Positions 9,432-17,034 of a stretch of 64,000 nt of DNA are shown one piece after another. Under the pieces are notes generated by a model, which was not told where the DNA came from, did not search any database, and saw only the letters and a list, made by a program, of their open reading frames with translations. A program made the translations under genes and the position numbers. The DNA lies in assembly GCA_964480635.1 (NCBI GenBank), contig CAYZQE010000001.1, forward strand, positions 1 to 64,000, written 5' to 3'. The DNA comes from CAYZQE01 sp964480635 (GTDB lineage: Bacteria; Pseudomonadota; Gammaproteobacteria; GCA-001735895). Each line of letters begins with the position of its first letter. Positions within the stretch are counted from its first letter, which is position 1.

Positions 9432-10040
9432 ATGAATTTACAAGAAAAAATTGAACAAAATATTGGTCTTTTAGCCTTCTTCACAATCTGCGTTATTAGT
9501 ATTGGCGGACTGACACAAATTGTGCCTCTATTTTTTCAAGAAAGCACAACGAAACCGGTAGAGGGTTTAAAGCCCTATACAGCTTTAGAGCTTACTGGAC
9601 GTGATATCTACATTCGTGAAGGCTGTGTGCAGTGCCACTCGCAAATGATTCGCCCTTTTAGAGCAGAAACAGAGCGTTATGGTCATTATTCTGTGGCGGG
9701 CGAATTTATTTATGACCGCCCTTTTCTTTGGGGTTCGAAACGAACTGGGCCTGATTTACATCGGGTTGGTGGTCTCTATTCTGACGAGTGGCATATTGTT
9801 CACTTAATCAACCCCAGAGATGTTGTGCCTGAATCTATTATGCCCTCATACCCTTGGCTTGCTGAGAATAAAATTGATGCCAGTGACATTCAAAATAAAT
9901 TGAAAGCGCTACGCTTTTTGGGTCATCCCTATTCTGAAGAAGAAATTAAAAATGCGCCTAATGAGTTAGAGGGTAAAACAGAAATGGATGCCATGGTGAC
10001 ATACTTACAATCACTCGGCACTTCTTTAAAGAAGATGTAA
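9432..10040 (+). CDS. ccoO: cbb3-type cytochrome c oxidase subunit II (monohaem cytochrome c)
   Basis: Membrane-anchored c-type cytochrome that passes electrons to CcoN. One N-terminal anchor helix (about 13-34), then the haem motif CVQCH (Cys65, Cys68, His69). The family signature [15 protein letters not shown] and a distal Met in [10 protein letters not shown] follow. 202 aa is normal. A strong AGGAG ribosome site lies at 9422-9426. Confidence 0.97.
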   Translation: MNLQEKIEQNIGLLAFFTICVISIGGLTQIVPLFFQESTTKPVEGLKPYTALELTGRDIYIREGCVQCHSQMIRPFRAETERYGHYSVAGEFIYDRPFLWGSKRTGPDLHRVGGLYSDEWHIVHLINPRDVVPESIMPSYPWLAENKIDASDIQNKLKALRFLGHPYSEEEIKNAPNELEGKTEMDAMVTYLQSLGTSLKKM

Positions 10041-10055
10041 CCCAAGGGGAATAAA

Positions 10056-10259
10056 ATGGATAACACAACCATACAATCTATCTGGACTGTTTTAGTTTTT
10101 ATCACCTTTATTGGTATCATTTTTTGGGCCTATAGTGGTGCTAGAAAAAAAGAGTTTGATGCAGCGGCTAATTCCATCTTAGAAGAGGATGATTTACCGA
10201 TGAGTCCGGCTAAAAAAACAACCTCTAATAGCGACGAAAACACCAAGGAGACAAAATAA
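10056..10259 (+). CDS. ccoQ: cbb3-type oxidase subunit IV CcoQ
   Basis: 67-aa single-span protein. It has a helix at about 8-25 and the CcoQ signature W-A-Y-S-G-A-R-K-K-E-F-D-A-A just after it; the tail is hydrophilic. CcoQ stabilises the complex. Its stop overlaps the ccoP start by one base (TAATG), indicating coupled translation. Confidence 0.93.
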   Translation: MDNTTIQSIWTVLVFITFIGIIFWAYSGARKKEFDAAANSILEEDDLPMSPAKKTTSNSDENTKETK

Positions 10260-11155
10260 TGTCTGATTTTTACAGTGGATTTTGGACCGTTTGGATTGCC
10301 ATTGGTGCCTTAGGCGGCATTGGGTTTTTAATGATTTTATTAATAACAAATACAACGCAAACCATAAAGCCAGGTGAAGAAGCCAAATCAATGGGGCATA
10401 GTTGGGATGGCATTGAGGAACTCAACAATCCTCTCCCTCTATGGTGGCTGATTATGTTTTGGCTATCTATTTTCTTTGCCCTCGGATACCTTATAGTCTA
10501 TCCAGGCATCGGCAGCTACACGGGTTTCTTAAAAACAAATATCGAAGAATATAATGAAGAGATTATCTTAGCTGACGTTAAATTTAATCCAATCTTCGAA
10601 AAATATGCCGCAATCGATATTGTCACTTTATCCAAAGATGAAAAAGCGATGAGAACGGGCGGACGCTTATTTTCGAATAACTGTGCCATCTGTCATGGAT
10701 CAGATGCGCGAGGCTTTAGAGGATTCCCTAATCTAACCGACAAGGCCTGGTTATTTGGCGGTCAACCTGAACAAATTAAAGCCTCGATCCTTAATGGCCG
10801 CAATGGTGTCATGCCAGCTTGGCAAGCTATTTTAGGTGATGAGGGTGTTAAGGAGGTAACTTCTTATGTTTTAAGCTTATCTGGGCGTAAAGCACCTGCT
10901 GACGAAGTTGCCGCTGGAAAAACTAAATACGCTGCTTGTGCCGGCTGTCATTTGCCGACAGGTACTGGCATGCATGCTTTAGGTGCGCCTGACTTAACCG
11001 ATAATGTTTGGTTATATGGTGCTAATCGTAAAGCCATAGAAAAATCCATAGCACTCGGACGTAAAGGTGTTATGCCCAAGTTTATGGATAAATTAGGTGA
11101 AGATAAAGCTCATTTAGTTGCCGCTTATGTCTATAGCCTAGGCGAAAAAGAGTAA
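10259..11155 (+). CDS. ccoP: cbb3-type cytochrome c oxidase subunit III (dihaem cytochrome c)
   Basis: Dihaem entry point for electrons into the oxidase. Two N-terminal transmembrane spans (about 9-30 and 61-82) are followed by two cytochrome c domains, with CAICH at 142-146 and CAGCH at 227-231. Axial Met ligands are likely in GVMPAW and GVMPKF. The N-terminal HSWDGIEELNNPLPLWW segment is a CcoP hallmark. Translationally coupled to ccoQ. Confidence 0.97.
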   Translation: MSDFYSGFWTVWIAIGALGGIGFLMILLITNTTQTIKPGEEAKSMGHSWDGIEELNNPLPLWWLIMFWLSIFFALGYLIVYPGIGSYTGFLKTNIEEYNEEIILADVKFNPIFEKYAAIDIVTLSKDEKAMRTGGRLFSNNCAICHGSDARGFRGFPNLTDKAWLFGGQPEQIKASILNGRNGVMPAWQAILGDEGVKEVTSYVLSLSGRKAPADEVAAGKTKYAACAGCHLPTGTGMHALGAPDLTDNVWLYGANRKAIEKSIALGRKGVMPKFMDKLGEDKAHLVAAYVYSLGEKE

Positions 11156-11167
11156 GAGGAAAATGGG

Positions 11168-11446
11168 ATGGATACAAATACCAAAGACCGCAGACAAAGC
11201 CTACCTCAAACCCAAAGAGTCATTTGTGTTTTATGGCCTTCTTTTCTAGCTGCGGGCATTCAAACCATTTTCTTTTTCGTCCTATTCGACCCTGGTATTA
11301 TCTTTTATGAGTATAACATCAGTCGTTTAGGCTCTTATTCTGTCGGTTTTTTTGCTTTTTGGTTTTTTTCCATTATCCCCAGCCTATTAACACTCTATTT
11401 CGCAAAGCCTTGTAGGCCTTGCAACATTATTAAAGACGACCGCTAA
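11168..11446 (+). CDS. Small two-span membrane protein of the cco operon, function unknown
   Basis: 92 aa with two hydrophobic segments (about 20-45 and 56-78) and a short cytoplasm-like tail carrying a Cys-x-x-Cys (KPCRPC). It starts 12 nt after ccoP with a GAGGAAAATGGG ribosome region and precedes ccoG, so it belongs to the operon. I do not recognise a named family. The terminal CxxC in a metal-assembly operon suggests metal handling or redox, which is inference only. Confidence 0.75.
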   Translation: MDTNTKDRRQSLPQTQRVICVLWPSFLAAGIQTIFFFVLFDPGIIFYEYNISRLGSYSVGFFAFWFFSIIPSLLTLYFAKPCRPCNIIKDDR

Positions 11447-11475
11447 TTCAACACCCCTCCTTTTTAAAGTGAGTG

Positions 11476-12894
11476 ATGACAGAGAAACCAATGACTGACC
11501 TTAATAAGTCTAACAACTCCGAAGCTGAAGAAATTACACAATCTTTATACGCTAAACGAGAAAAAATCTACCCTCGTGAAGTGCACGGTATGTTCGCTGC
11601 TCTACGCGTCAGTGGCGTGTCTTTATTACTTGGGTTTTATTATATTATGCCTTGGCTTATGTGGGATGGTCGCCAAGCCATTTTATTTGACTTACCCGAA
11701 CGAAAATTTTATGTCTTGGGCATGATATTTTGGCCACAAGATTTTATTTATCTGGCATTAATGCTTGTGGTAGCCTCTTTAGTTCTGTTCTTTTTTACTG
11801 CTTTAGCCGGTCGTTTATGGTGTGGTTTTGCTTGCCCTCAAACCGTTTGGACTGAATCATTTTTATGGATTGAACGTAAAATTGAGGGCACTCGTGTTCA
11901 ACAAATGAAGCTGGATAAAATGCCTTGGAACGCTAATAAAATCAGTAAAAAAGGCACTAAACATTTTCTTTGGTTAGCTTTTTCTTTATATACAGGCTTC
12001 ACCTTTGTTGGTTATTTTTCACCGATTCAACAACTCAGTGTTGATTTTATTGGCTTTAACCTCGGCCCTTGGGAAACCTTTTGGATTTTCTTTTACGGTC
12101 TTGCCACCTATGGCAATGCTGGCTGGCTACGCGAGCAAGTGTGTAAATTTATGTGCCCTTATGCCCGCTTTCAAAGCGCCATGATTGATAATGACACGCT
12201 GATTATTTCGTACGATACAAAACGCGGCGATCCAAGAGGCTCACGCAAGAAAGACAGTGATTTTGAAGCCGAAAATTTGGGCAGCTGTATTGACTGCTCA
12301 ATCTGCGTTCAGGTCTGTCCGACGGGTATAGATATACGCGATGGCTTGCAATATGATTGCATTGGCTGTGCGGCCTGTATTGATGCCTGCGATGATGTTA
12401 TGGATAAGATGGGTTATCCCAAGGGCTTAATTAAATACACCACCATGAACAATATTGAAGGCAATAAAACCCAAATTTTACGCCCACGTATCATTGTCTA
12501 TGGCATTATTTTAATCGCTGTTATTGTAGGTACTTTTGCTAGTATTATTGCCCGCTCACCCATAGAGTTGGATGTTATACGTGATCGTAATACTCTATTT
12601 CGTGAAACCGATGAGGGTTTAGTTGAAAATGTATACATTGTGAAAGTTATCAATAAAGATAATCGGGCACATGAGTACTCTTTGACAGCTTCAGGTATCG
12701 AAGACATGCAAATATTTATTTCTCGTAAACGTATTTATGCTGATTCTGGTTTAGTCGTTGAAATACCTGTGCGGCTCGTCGTAGACCCAGATATGCTTAA
12801 ACAACGTAGTAGTAAAATACATTTTCACCTCAAGGCTTTGGATGCAGATTTAAGCGCTGATGAAGAAGCACGCTTTTTAGGGCCACAATTTTAA
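11476..12894 (+). CDS. ccoG: Cytochrome c oxidase accessory protein CcoG (FixG/RdxA)
   Basis: Membrane ferredoxin-like protein; family members reduce Cu(II) during CuB assembly. About five helices. CGFACPQTVW follows the second. Two [4Fe-4S] motifs lie at about residues 271-305 (CIDCSICVQVCP and CIGCAACIDACD). A C-terminal Ig-like periplasmic domain carries the IEDMQIFISR block. The frame opens at a GTG at 11473; ATGs at 11476 and 11491 are alternatives, and 11476 is chosen provisionally. The stop overlaps the next gene's ATG by one base. Confidence 0.95.
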   Translation: MTEKPMTDLNKSNNSEAEEITQSLYAKREKIYPREVHGMFAALRVSGVSLLLGFYYIMPWLMWDGRQAILFDLPERKFYVLGMIFWPQDFIYLALMLVVASLVLFFFTALAGRLWCGFACPQTVWTESFLWIERKIEGTRVQQMKLDKMPWNANKISKKGTKHFLWLAFSLYTGFTFVGYFSPIQQLSVDFIGFNLGPWETFWIFFYGLATYGNAGWLREQVCKFMCPYARFQSAMIDNDTLIISYDTKRGDPRGSRKKDSDFEAENLGSCIDCSICVQVCPTGIDIRDGLQYDCIGCAACIDACDDVMDKMGYPKGLIKYTTMNNIEGNKTQILRPRIIVYGIILIAVIVGTFASIIARSPIELDVIRDRNTLFRETDEGLVENVYIVKVINKDNRAHEYSLTASGIEDMQIFISRKRIYADSGLVVEIPVRLVVDPDMLKQRSSKIHFHLKALDADLSADEEARFLGPQF

Positions 12895-13412
12895 TGACAA
12901 CAATGAAACAACCACATTGGGCAAAAAATCCATTGGTTTGGATGATTATTTTCTTTCCAACTGCAGCCGTTGTTGCTGGCTTTAATTTACTCTATCTCGC
13001 CATAGTGACTGATGATGGGCTTGTCTCTGGAGACTATTACAAGGAAGGTATGGGCATTAATAAAACCATTACTCATGACCTAATTGCCATAGAAAAAAAC
13101 ATCAATGGCTTAATGAGCATTAATGCCAGTACTGGATCTATTCAAACACGATTTTCTAACGATATTAAGTCATCGTTAGGTAAATCATTACCGTTCGAAC
13201 TCGTTCATCGTACAATTCCGGGGTTCGATCAACAGACAACATTAAACCAAGTAGGTGATACCTTACTTTACACGGGCAACATTAATAGCTTACCCAATAC
13301 AGGCGGACGATGGCGTTGGAAAATCCAACATGACGATTGGCGTATTAGTGAACGCTTTACAACGAAAAAACAAGAGGTTATTGTTCATAGCTTCCCTAGT
13401 ATTCCACAATAA
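12894..13412 (+). CDS. ccoH: FixH-family cbb3 oxidase maturation protein
   Basis: 172 aa with one N-terminal helix (about 13-36) and a periplasmic beta-rich domain. The family signature just after the helix is visible: DDGLVSGDYYKEGMGIN, with the conserved D-Y-Y-K-x-G. A C-terminal WRWKIQHDDWRIS matches the FixH end. FixH/CcoH acts in cbb3 assembly and copper supply. Coupled to ccoG by a TAATG overlap. Confidence 0.9.
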   Translation: MTTMKQPHWAKNPLVWMIIFFPTAAVVAGFNLLYLAIVTDDGLVSGDYYKEGMGINKTITHDLIAIEKNINGLMSINASTGSIQTRFSNDIKSSLGKSLPFELVHRTIPGFDQQTTLNQVGDTLLYTGNINSLPNTGGRWRWKIQHDDWRISERFTTKKQEVIVHSFPSIPQ

Positions 13413-13436
13413 GTATTCTTCAATAAGTACTAGACT

Positions 13437-14156
13437 ATGTTGCATGACCTCATACTGACGGCATTTATTATGGGTTTATTTGGCTCCATTCATTGCATTG
13501 GCATGTGTGGGGGTATTATTGGTACGTTAAGCATGAGCTTATCGACCCAACTCAAACCAAAACCACGTCCTCTTTATTTATATTTACTAAATTATAATAT
13601 TGGGCGCATTATAAGTTATGTTATGGCGGGTGCTATTGTGGGTTTAATAGCAAACTTTACAATCCAACAATTACCTAATCCCCACCAATACAGCATGATA
13701 ATTTCAGGGGTTTTTCTCGTTGCCTTTGGTTTATATATTAGTCAGTTGTGGATGGGGCTATCTAAGTTAGAGCAGTTTGCTGCCCCTTTTTGGCAAAAAA
13801 TACAACCTCTGGCACATCAGTTTTTACCGCCTAAAACACCGCTTAGGGCTTTGCCTTTAGGTTTAGTTTGGGGTTGGCTACCCTGTGGCTTAGTGTATGC
13901 GGTATTGCCCATTGCTTACAGTGCAAATTCTATTCAAGGCTCCATGCTTGTTATGCTTGCATTTGGTTTAGCGACTCTCCCTATGTTAATGCTCTTAGGC
14001 AGCTCTGCTCTGTACGTAAAATCGTTAATGCAAATTAAAGCCGTTAGATTAATCTTGGGTGGTTTATTAATATTATGGGGGCTTAATCAAATTTTTGGCT
14101 TATCTCAATATCTATTCAATCAAGATCAGGCTCATCAGCAGATGATTCATCACTAA
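13437..14156 (+). CDS. UreH/TauE-like membrane protein of the cbb3 assembly region
   Basis: 239 aa with about six helices. It carries GSIHCIGMCGGI at the N-terminus and GWLPCGLVYAVLP in the second half, the paired Cys/His motifs of the sulfite exporter TauE/SafE (UreH_2) proteins routinely found beside ccoS/ccoG. The motif residues (H-C, M-C-G-G, P-C-G) suggest transition-metal transport, probably copper; that role is inferred. It lies 24 nt after fixH and ends the plus-strand cco unit, meeting the cupredoxin gene tail to tail. Confidence 0.85.
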   Translation: MLHDLILTAFIMGLFGSIHCIGMCGGIIGTLSMSLSTQLKPKPRPLYLYLLNYNIGRIISYVMAGAIVGLIANFTIQQLPNPHQYSMIISGVFLVAFGLYISQLWMGLSKLEQFAAPFWQKIQPLAHQFLPPKTPLRALPLGLVWGWLPCGLVYAVLPIAYSANSIQGSMLVMLAFGLATLPMLMLLGSSALYVKSLMQIKAVRLILGGLLILWGLNQIFGLSQYLFNQDQAHQQMIHH

Positions 14157-14159
14157 AAA

Positions 14160-14474
14160 TTAAGGCTCAACCGTTACCATCAAAACCATATTAGGGTGAA
14201 TAGCACAATTAACTTCTACCTCGCCTGCTTTGTCGAAATCAATACCTTTTGATTCACCCGGTGGATAAGAACCTAATTCAAATGATTTTATAGCCGATAA
14301 ACTATACACATTATGAAAAAACGGGTCTTTATTGGGGAATTCGATTCGATCACCTACTTTTATTGTGATCGCCTTAATCGAAAATGCTTTTTTAAACTGA
14401 GACACTTCAAATATTTCTGCTTGAACTGAACTTGCCAATAGCATTAAAAATAACAATTTAATAGTATGCTTCAT
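14160..14474 (-). CDS. Periplasmic cupredoxin (plastocyanin-like) protein
   Basis: 104 aa with a clear signal peptide (hydrophobic 5-18, cleavage near VQA-E). The type 1 copper ligands are visible: His in DPFFHNV, then Cys, His and Met in NCAIHPNM. It resembles the small blue-copper proteins annotated as methylamine-utilisation proteins. It directly follows the MauG-like dihaem gene on the same strand (1 nt gap), so the two probably exchange electrons in the periplasm (inference). Confidence 0.87.
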   Translation of the reverse strand: MKHTIKLLFLMLLASSVQAEIFEVSQFKKAFSIKAITIKVGDRIEFPNKDPFFHNVYSLSAIKSFELGSYPPGESKGIDFDKAGEVEVNCAIHPNMVLMVTVEP

Positions 14475-14475
14475 C

Positions 14476-15510
14476 TTATCTTTTTCCTGGTAAATTGGGA
14501 TATTGAAATGGCTTTTGCTGGCTTGTTAGTGCTTTCAAAAACTCAATAATTTGTGATTTTTCTTGTTTCGTTAATTCTAAATTTAAATTTATGCTGGGTG
14601 ATAAATTCTTTTTCACTTGATTAGCGCCCAAATAGTGCTTCATTACACTGCTTAAATCTTTCGCTGAACCATCATGAAAATACGGCGCTCTTAGGGCAAT
14701 ATCTCTTAATGTAGGGGTTTTAAATGCACCATCTAACATGGCTAGGGGCACTATTTCTTTTCGCCCTAATAAATGATTCGGGCTATCGAAACTTTGTAAC
14801 CCAATGTTATGAAAACCATCATCGGTAAAATTGGGTGCTTGATGACAAAGAATACATTGGGCTTTTTCAGAAAACAATTGAAACCCTGCTACTTGATTGT
14901 TTGTTAATGCGTTTTTATCACCTTTAATCCATTGATCAAATAATGAATTATCACTGAGTATTGTTCTTTCAAAAGCGGCTAATGCTTCTGCTATGGTTTT
15001 TTTACTTATTCCTCGTTCTGGGAAAAGTGATTTAAACTGACGAGAGTAAATAGGAATTGCTTTTAAATCTACAATAACCTTGGCAAATGTTTTGTTAGAA
15101 TGAGCATTTAAATTAGCCCTTGAGCCTAAAGCTGCATAAGCTTCAAATTCTAATGTTTTAGCCCGTCCATTCCATGTGAAAATAGTTTGGTAAGCAACAT
15201 TAACCAATGTTTGAGTATGAACACGTGATTTTTTACCGCCTAATCTCACGGCAGTGACTAAACCATCTTCCCAGCCTTTTTCAGGAATATGGCACGACGA
15301 ACAAGAGACTTTCCCAGAACTGGATAAACGTTCATCAAAAAATAATTGCTTACCAAGTGATGCAAGGGCTTTATTTTGTTCGTTATGAGACGCAACACTG
15401 GGTAATAACCAATGTTGTAAACTGGGATGCCCCGCTTGGTAAACTTGAGAAAAAGTAGAACTTGAGTAAAAAAGTAGTCCAATAAGAAGTGCGCGTAAGA
15501 TATTCTGCAT
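14476..15510 (-). CDS. MauG/cytochrome c peroxidase-family dihaem protein
   Basis: 344 aa with a Sec signal (about 1-21) and two c-haem motifs, CSSCH at 70-74 and CILCH at 219-223. This is the two-domain arrangement of bacterial dihaem peroxidases. Family blocks include LGKQLFFDERLS near the start and TPTLRDIALRAPYFHDGS late. Whether it is a peroxidase or a MauG-type oxidase of a partner protein cannot be told from sequence. It is transcribed with the cupredoxin. Upstream lies a large inverted repeat. Confidence 0.9.
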   Translation of the reverse strand: MQNILRALLIGLLFYSSSTFSQVYQAGHPSLQHWLLPSVASHNEQNKALASLGKQLFFDERLSSSGKVSCSSCHIPEKGWEDGLVTAVRLGGKKSRVHTQTLVNVAYQTIFTWNGRAKTLEFEAYAALGSRANLNAHSNKTFAKVIVDLKAIPIYSRQFKSLFPERGISKKTIAEALAAFERTILSDNSLFDQWIKGDKNALTNNQVAGFQLFSEKAQCILCHQAPNFTDDGFHNIGLQSFDSPNHLLGRKEIVPLAMLDGAFKTPTLRDIALRAPYFHDGSAKDLSSVMKHYLGANQVKKNLSPSINLNLELTKQEKSQIIEFLKALTSQQKPFQYPNLPGKR

Positions 15511-15591
15511 GACTCTTTATAGGACAAACCACTATAAAAGTCTAGGTTTATCACTAATAGAGTGCTGTTTAGAGCGATATAGTGTTAAGGC

Positions 15592-15671
15592 GACCACTGG
15601 GAACGCACGAGGAATCTGCTGTCTTTAAGTTCTAATATGAGTGTAGAGATTCTCGTTTATTCGCAGTGGTC
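15592..15671. repeat. Imperfect inverted repeat (80 bp) between two minus-strand genes
   Basis: The left arm at 15592-15617 begins GACCACTG and ends AATCT. Its reverse complement recurs at 15647-15671 with a few mismatches and a 1-nt length difference, around a 29-nt centre. It could fold into a long hairpin RNA, be a transcript end for the HMA-like gene, or be a small non-autonomous element. It has no T-run and no similarity that I can see to the TTAA elements elsewhere in the window. Confidence 0.55.
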
Positions 15672-15679
15672 AATTAAAT

Positions 15680-15901
15680 TCAAAAACCTATCAATTCTGC
15701 ATGATAGCCCTGGCCAATAAGAGCGCCCAATATGTGCTGAGAGCTAATTTCTTTATAATCATAATCGACAATCATTAAATGTGGATGTTTATCCGTGCCT
15801 GTAACGGTGTTAACACCGTTTAAGGCTTCTAGGTTATGTTCGACGTCATGAAAAGCAGAAATATCTAAGTTCTCATCTATATGGACTGTGACATTACTCA
15901 T
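15680..15901 (-). CDS. HMA-fold small protein without the metal-binding CxxC
   Basis: 73 aa starting at the ATG at 15901, which has a strong AAGGGGA ribosome site; longer in-frame starts upstream have none. The pattern VTVHIDENLD...HNLEALNGVNTV...HLMIVDYDYKEISSQHILGALIGQGYHAELIGF follows the beta-alpha-beta-beta-alpha-beta course of heavy-metal-associated domains, but it has no Cys at all. Cys-less HMA-like proteins of this type are found in other gammaproteobacteria; their function is not known to me. A role in copper delivery to the nearby oxidase would need other ligands (several His are present). Confidence 0.8.
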   Translation of the reverse strand: MSNVTVHIDENLDISAFHDVEHNLEALNGVNTVTGTDKHPHLMIVDYDYKEISSQHILGALIGQGYHAELIGF

Positions 15902-16059
15902 TGGATTCCCCTTTAAACCCCTATTTAGTGGGTACAGATAAAGAATAGAGCAAGAAAATTTAATATGGTAATTAAATTTTTTTATAAGCAATTGTCGCAG
16001 ATGCTTTAATTAAAATTTTAAATATTATGAGGCTTTAATAAAGACGTAAAAACAGTAGC

Positions 16060-17034
16060 TTATACAACAAACTTAGATGCTTTTGTAATGGTATGAACAT
16101 CTGAATTTTCTTTGTTTGCCTGCTCACTTAAGTAACGCCGCCACTGCTTTGCACTGGGTTGACCGTGAAACAAACCGATTATATGCGGCACTATTTTTGT
16201 TAAACGCATCCCTTTCGTCATTTGGTTTTCAATATAAGGCAATATTTTGTCTAAAATATCATGCCGCGTTAAGGTGCTTTTCTCGCCATTAAACAACATT
16301 TCATCTATGTCATTTAACATATAAGGGTTGGCATAAGGTTCACGCCCTAACATCACGCCATCACAATGCTCTAAATGTCCTTGGCATTCTGTTAATGTTT
16401 TAATGCCTCCATTGATAATCATTTCTGTGTTTGAGAACTGTTTTTTTAAATCATAGACCCATTGATAGTTTAAAGGCGGCACATCTCTATTTTGCTTTGG
16501 GCTTAAGCCTTTAAGCCATGCTTTACGGGCATGAATAATTAACGCATCAACACCGGCATCAACTTGGCATTGAACAAAACGCTGTAATTCGTCATAGCTG
16601 TCTTGGTCATCAATACCAATGCGATGCTTTACTGTGATTGGAATGTTGACAGCGCGCTTCATCGCATCAACACATTCGGCAACAAGCTCTGGGCTTGCCA
16701 TTAAACAGGCACCAAAAAAACCAGATTGCACACGATCACTGGGGCACCCCACATTAAGATTGATTTCGTCATAACCCCATTGTTCGCATATTTTTGCGAC
16801 TTCAATTAGCTCATTTATATCAGAGCCTCCCAACTGAATGGCGATGGGGTGCTCTGTTTCGTCAAAGTCGAGTAAATATGGTCGATCACCAAACAAAATT
16901 GCTTTTGTGGTTATCATTTCGGTATACATCAAAATATTCTTTGAAAATAAACGCAAAAAGTAACGCGCATGGCGATCGGTACAATCGAGCATGGGCGCGA
17001 CGCTAAAACGCCGATCAACCTTATGCTTAGTCAT
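16060..17034 (-). CDS. dusA: tRNA dihydrouridine(20/20a) synthase DusA
   Basis: FMN enzyme reducing U20/U20a in the tRNA D-loop. It opens with RRFSVAPMLDCTDRHARYFL, near identical in layout to E. coli DusA. The block NLNVGCPSDRVQ is followed by GFFGACLM, with the catalytic Cys at about 110. KHRIGIDDQDSY and the FMN-phosphate loop NGGI...GVMLGREPYANP are also seen. 324 aa is standard. The start overlaps the relA stop by 8 nt. Confidence 0.96.
   Translation of the reverse strand: MTKHKVDRRFSVAPMLDCTDRHARYFLRLFSKNILMYTEMITTKAILFGDRPYLLDFDETEHPIAIQLGGSDINELIEVAKICEQWGYDEINLNVGCPSDRVQSGFFGACLMASPELVAECVDAMKRAVNIPITVKHRIGIDDQDSYDELQRFVQCQVDAGVDALIIHARKAWLKGLSPKQNRDVPPLNYQWVYDLKKQFSNTEMIINGGIKTLTECQGHLEHCDGVMLGREPYANPYMLNDIDEMLFNGEKSTLTRHDILDKILPYIENQMTKGMRLTKIVPHIIGLFHGQPSAKQWRRYLSEQANKENSDVHTITKASKFVV

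Noticed and set aside
15902..15991. Longer start (15991) for the HMA-like protein
   Set aside because: The upstream 30 residues are non-conserved in look and the ATG at 15901 has a far better ribosome site.
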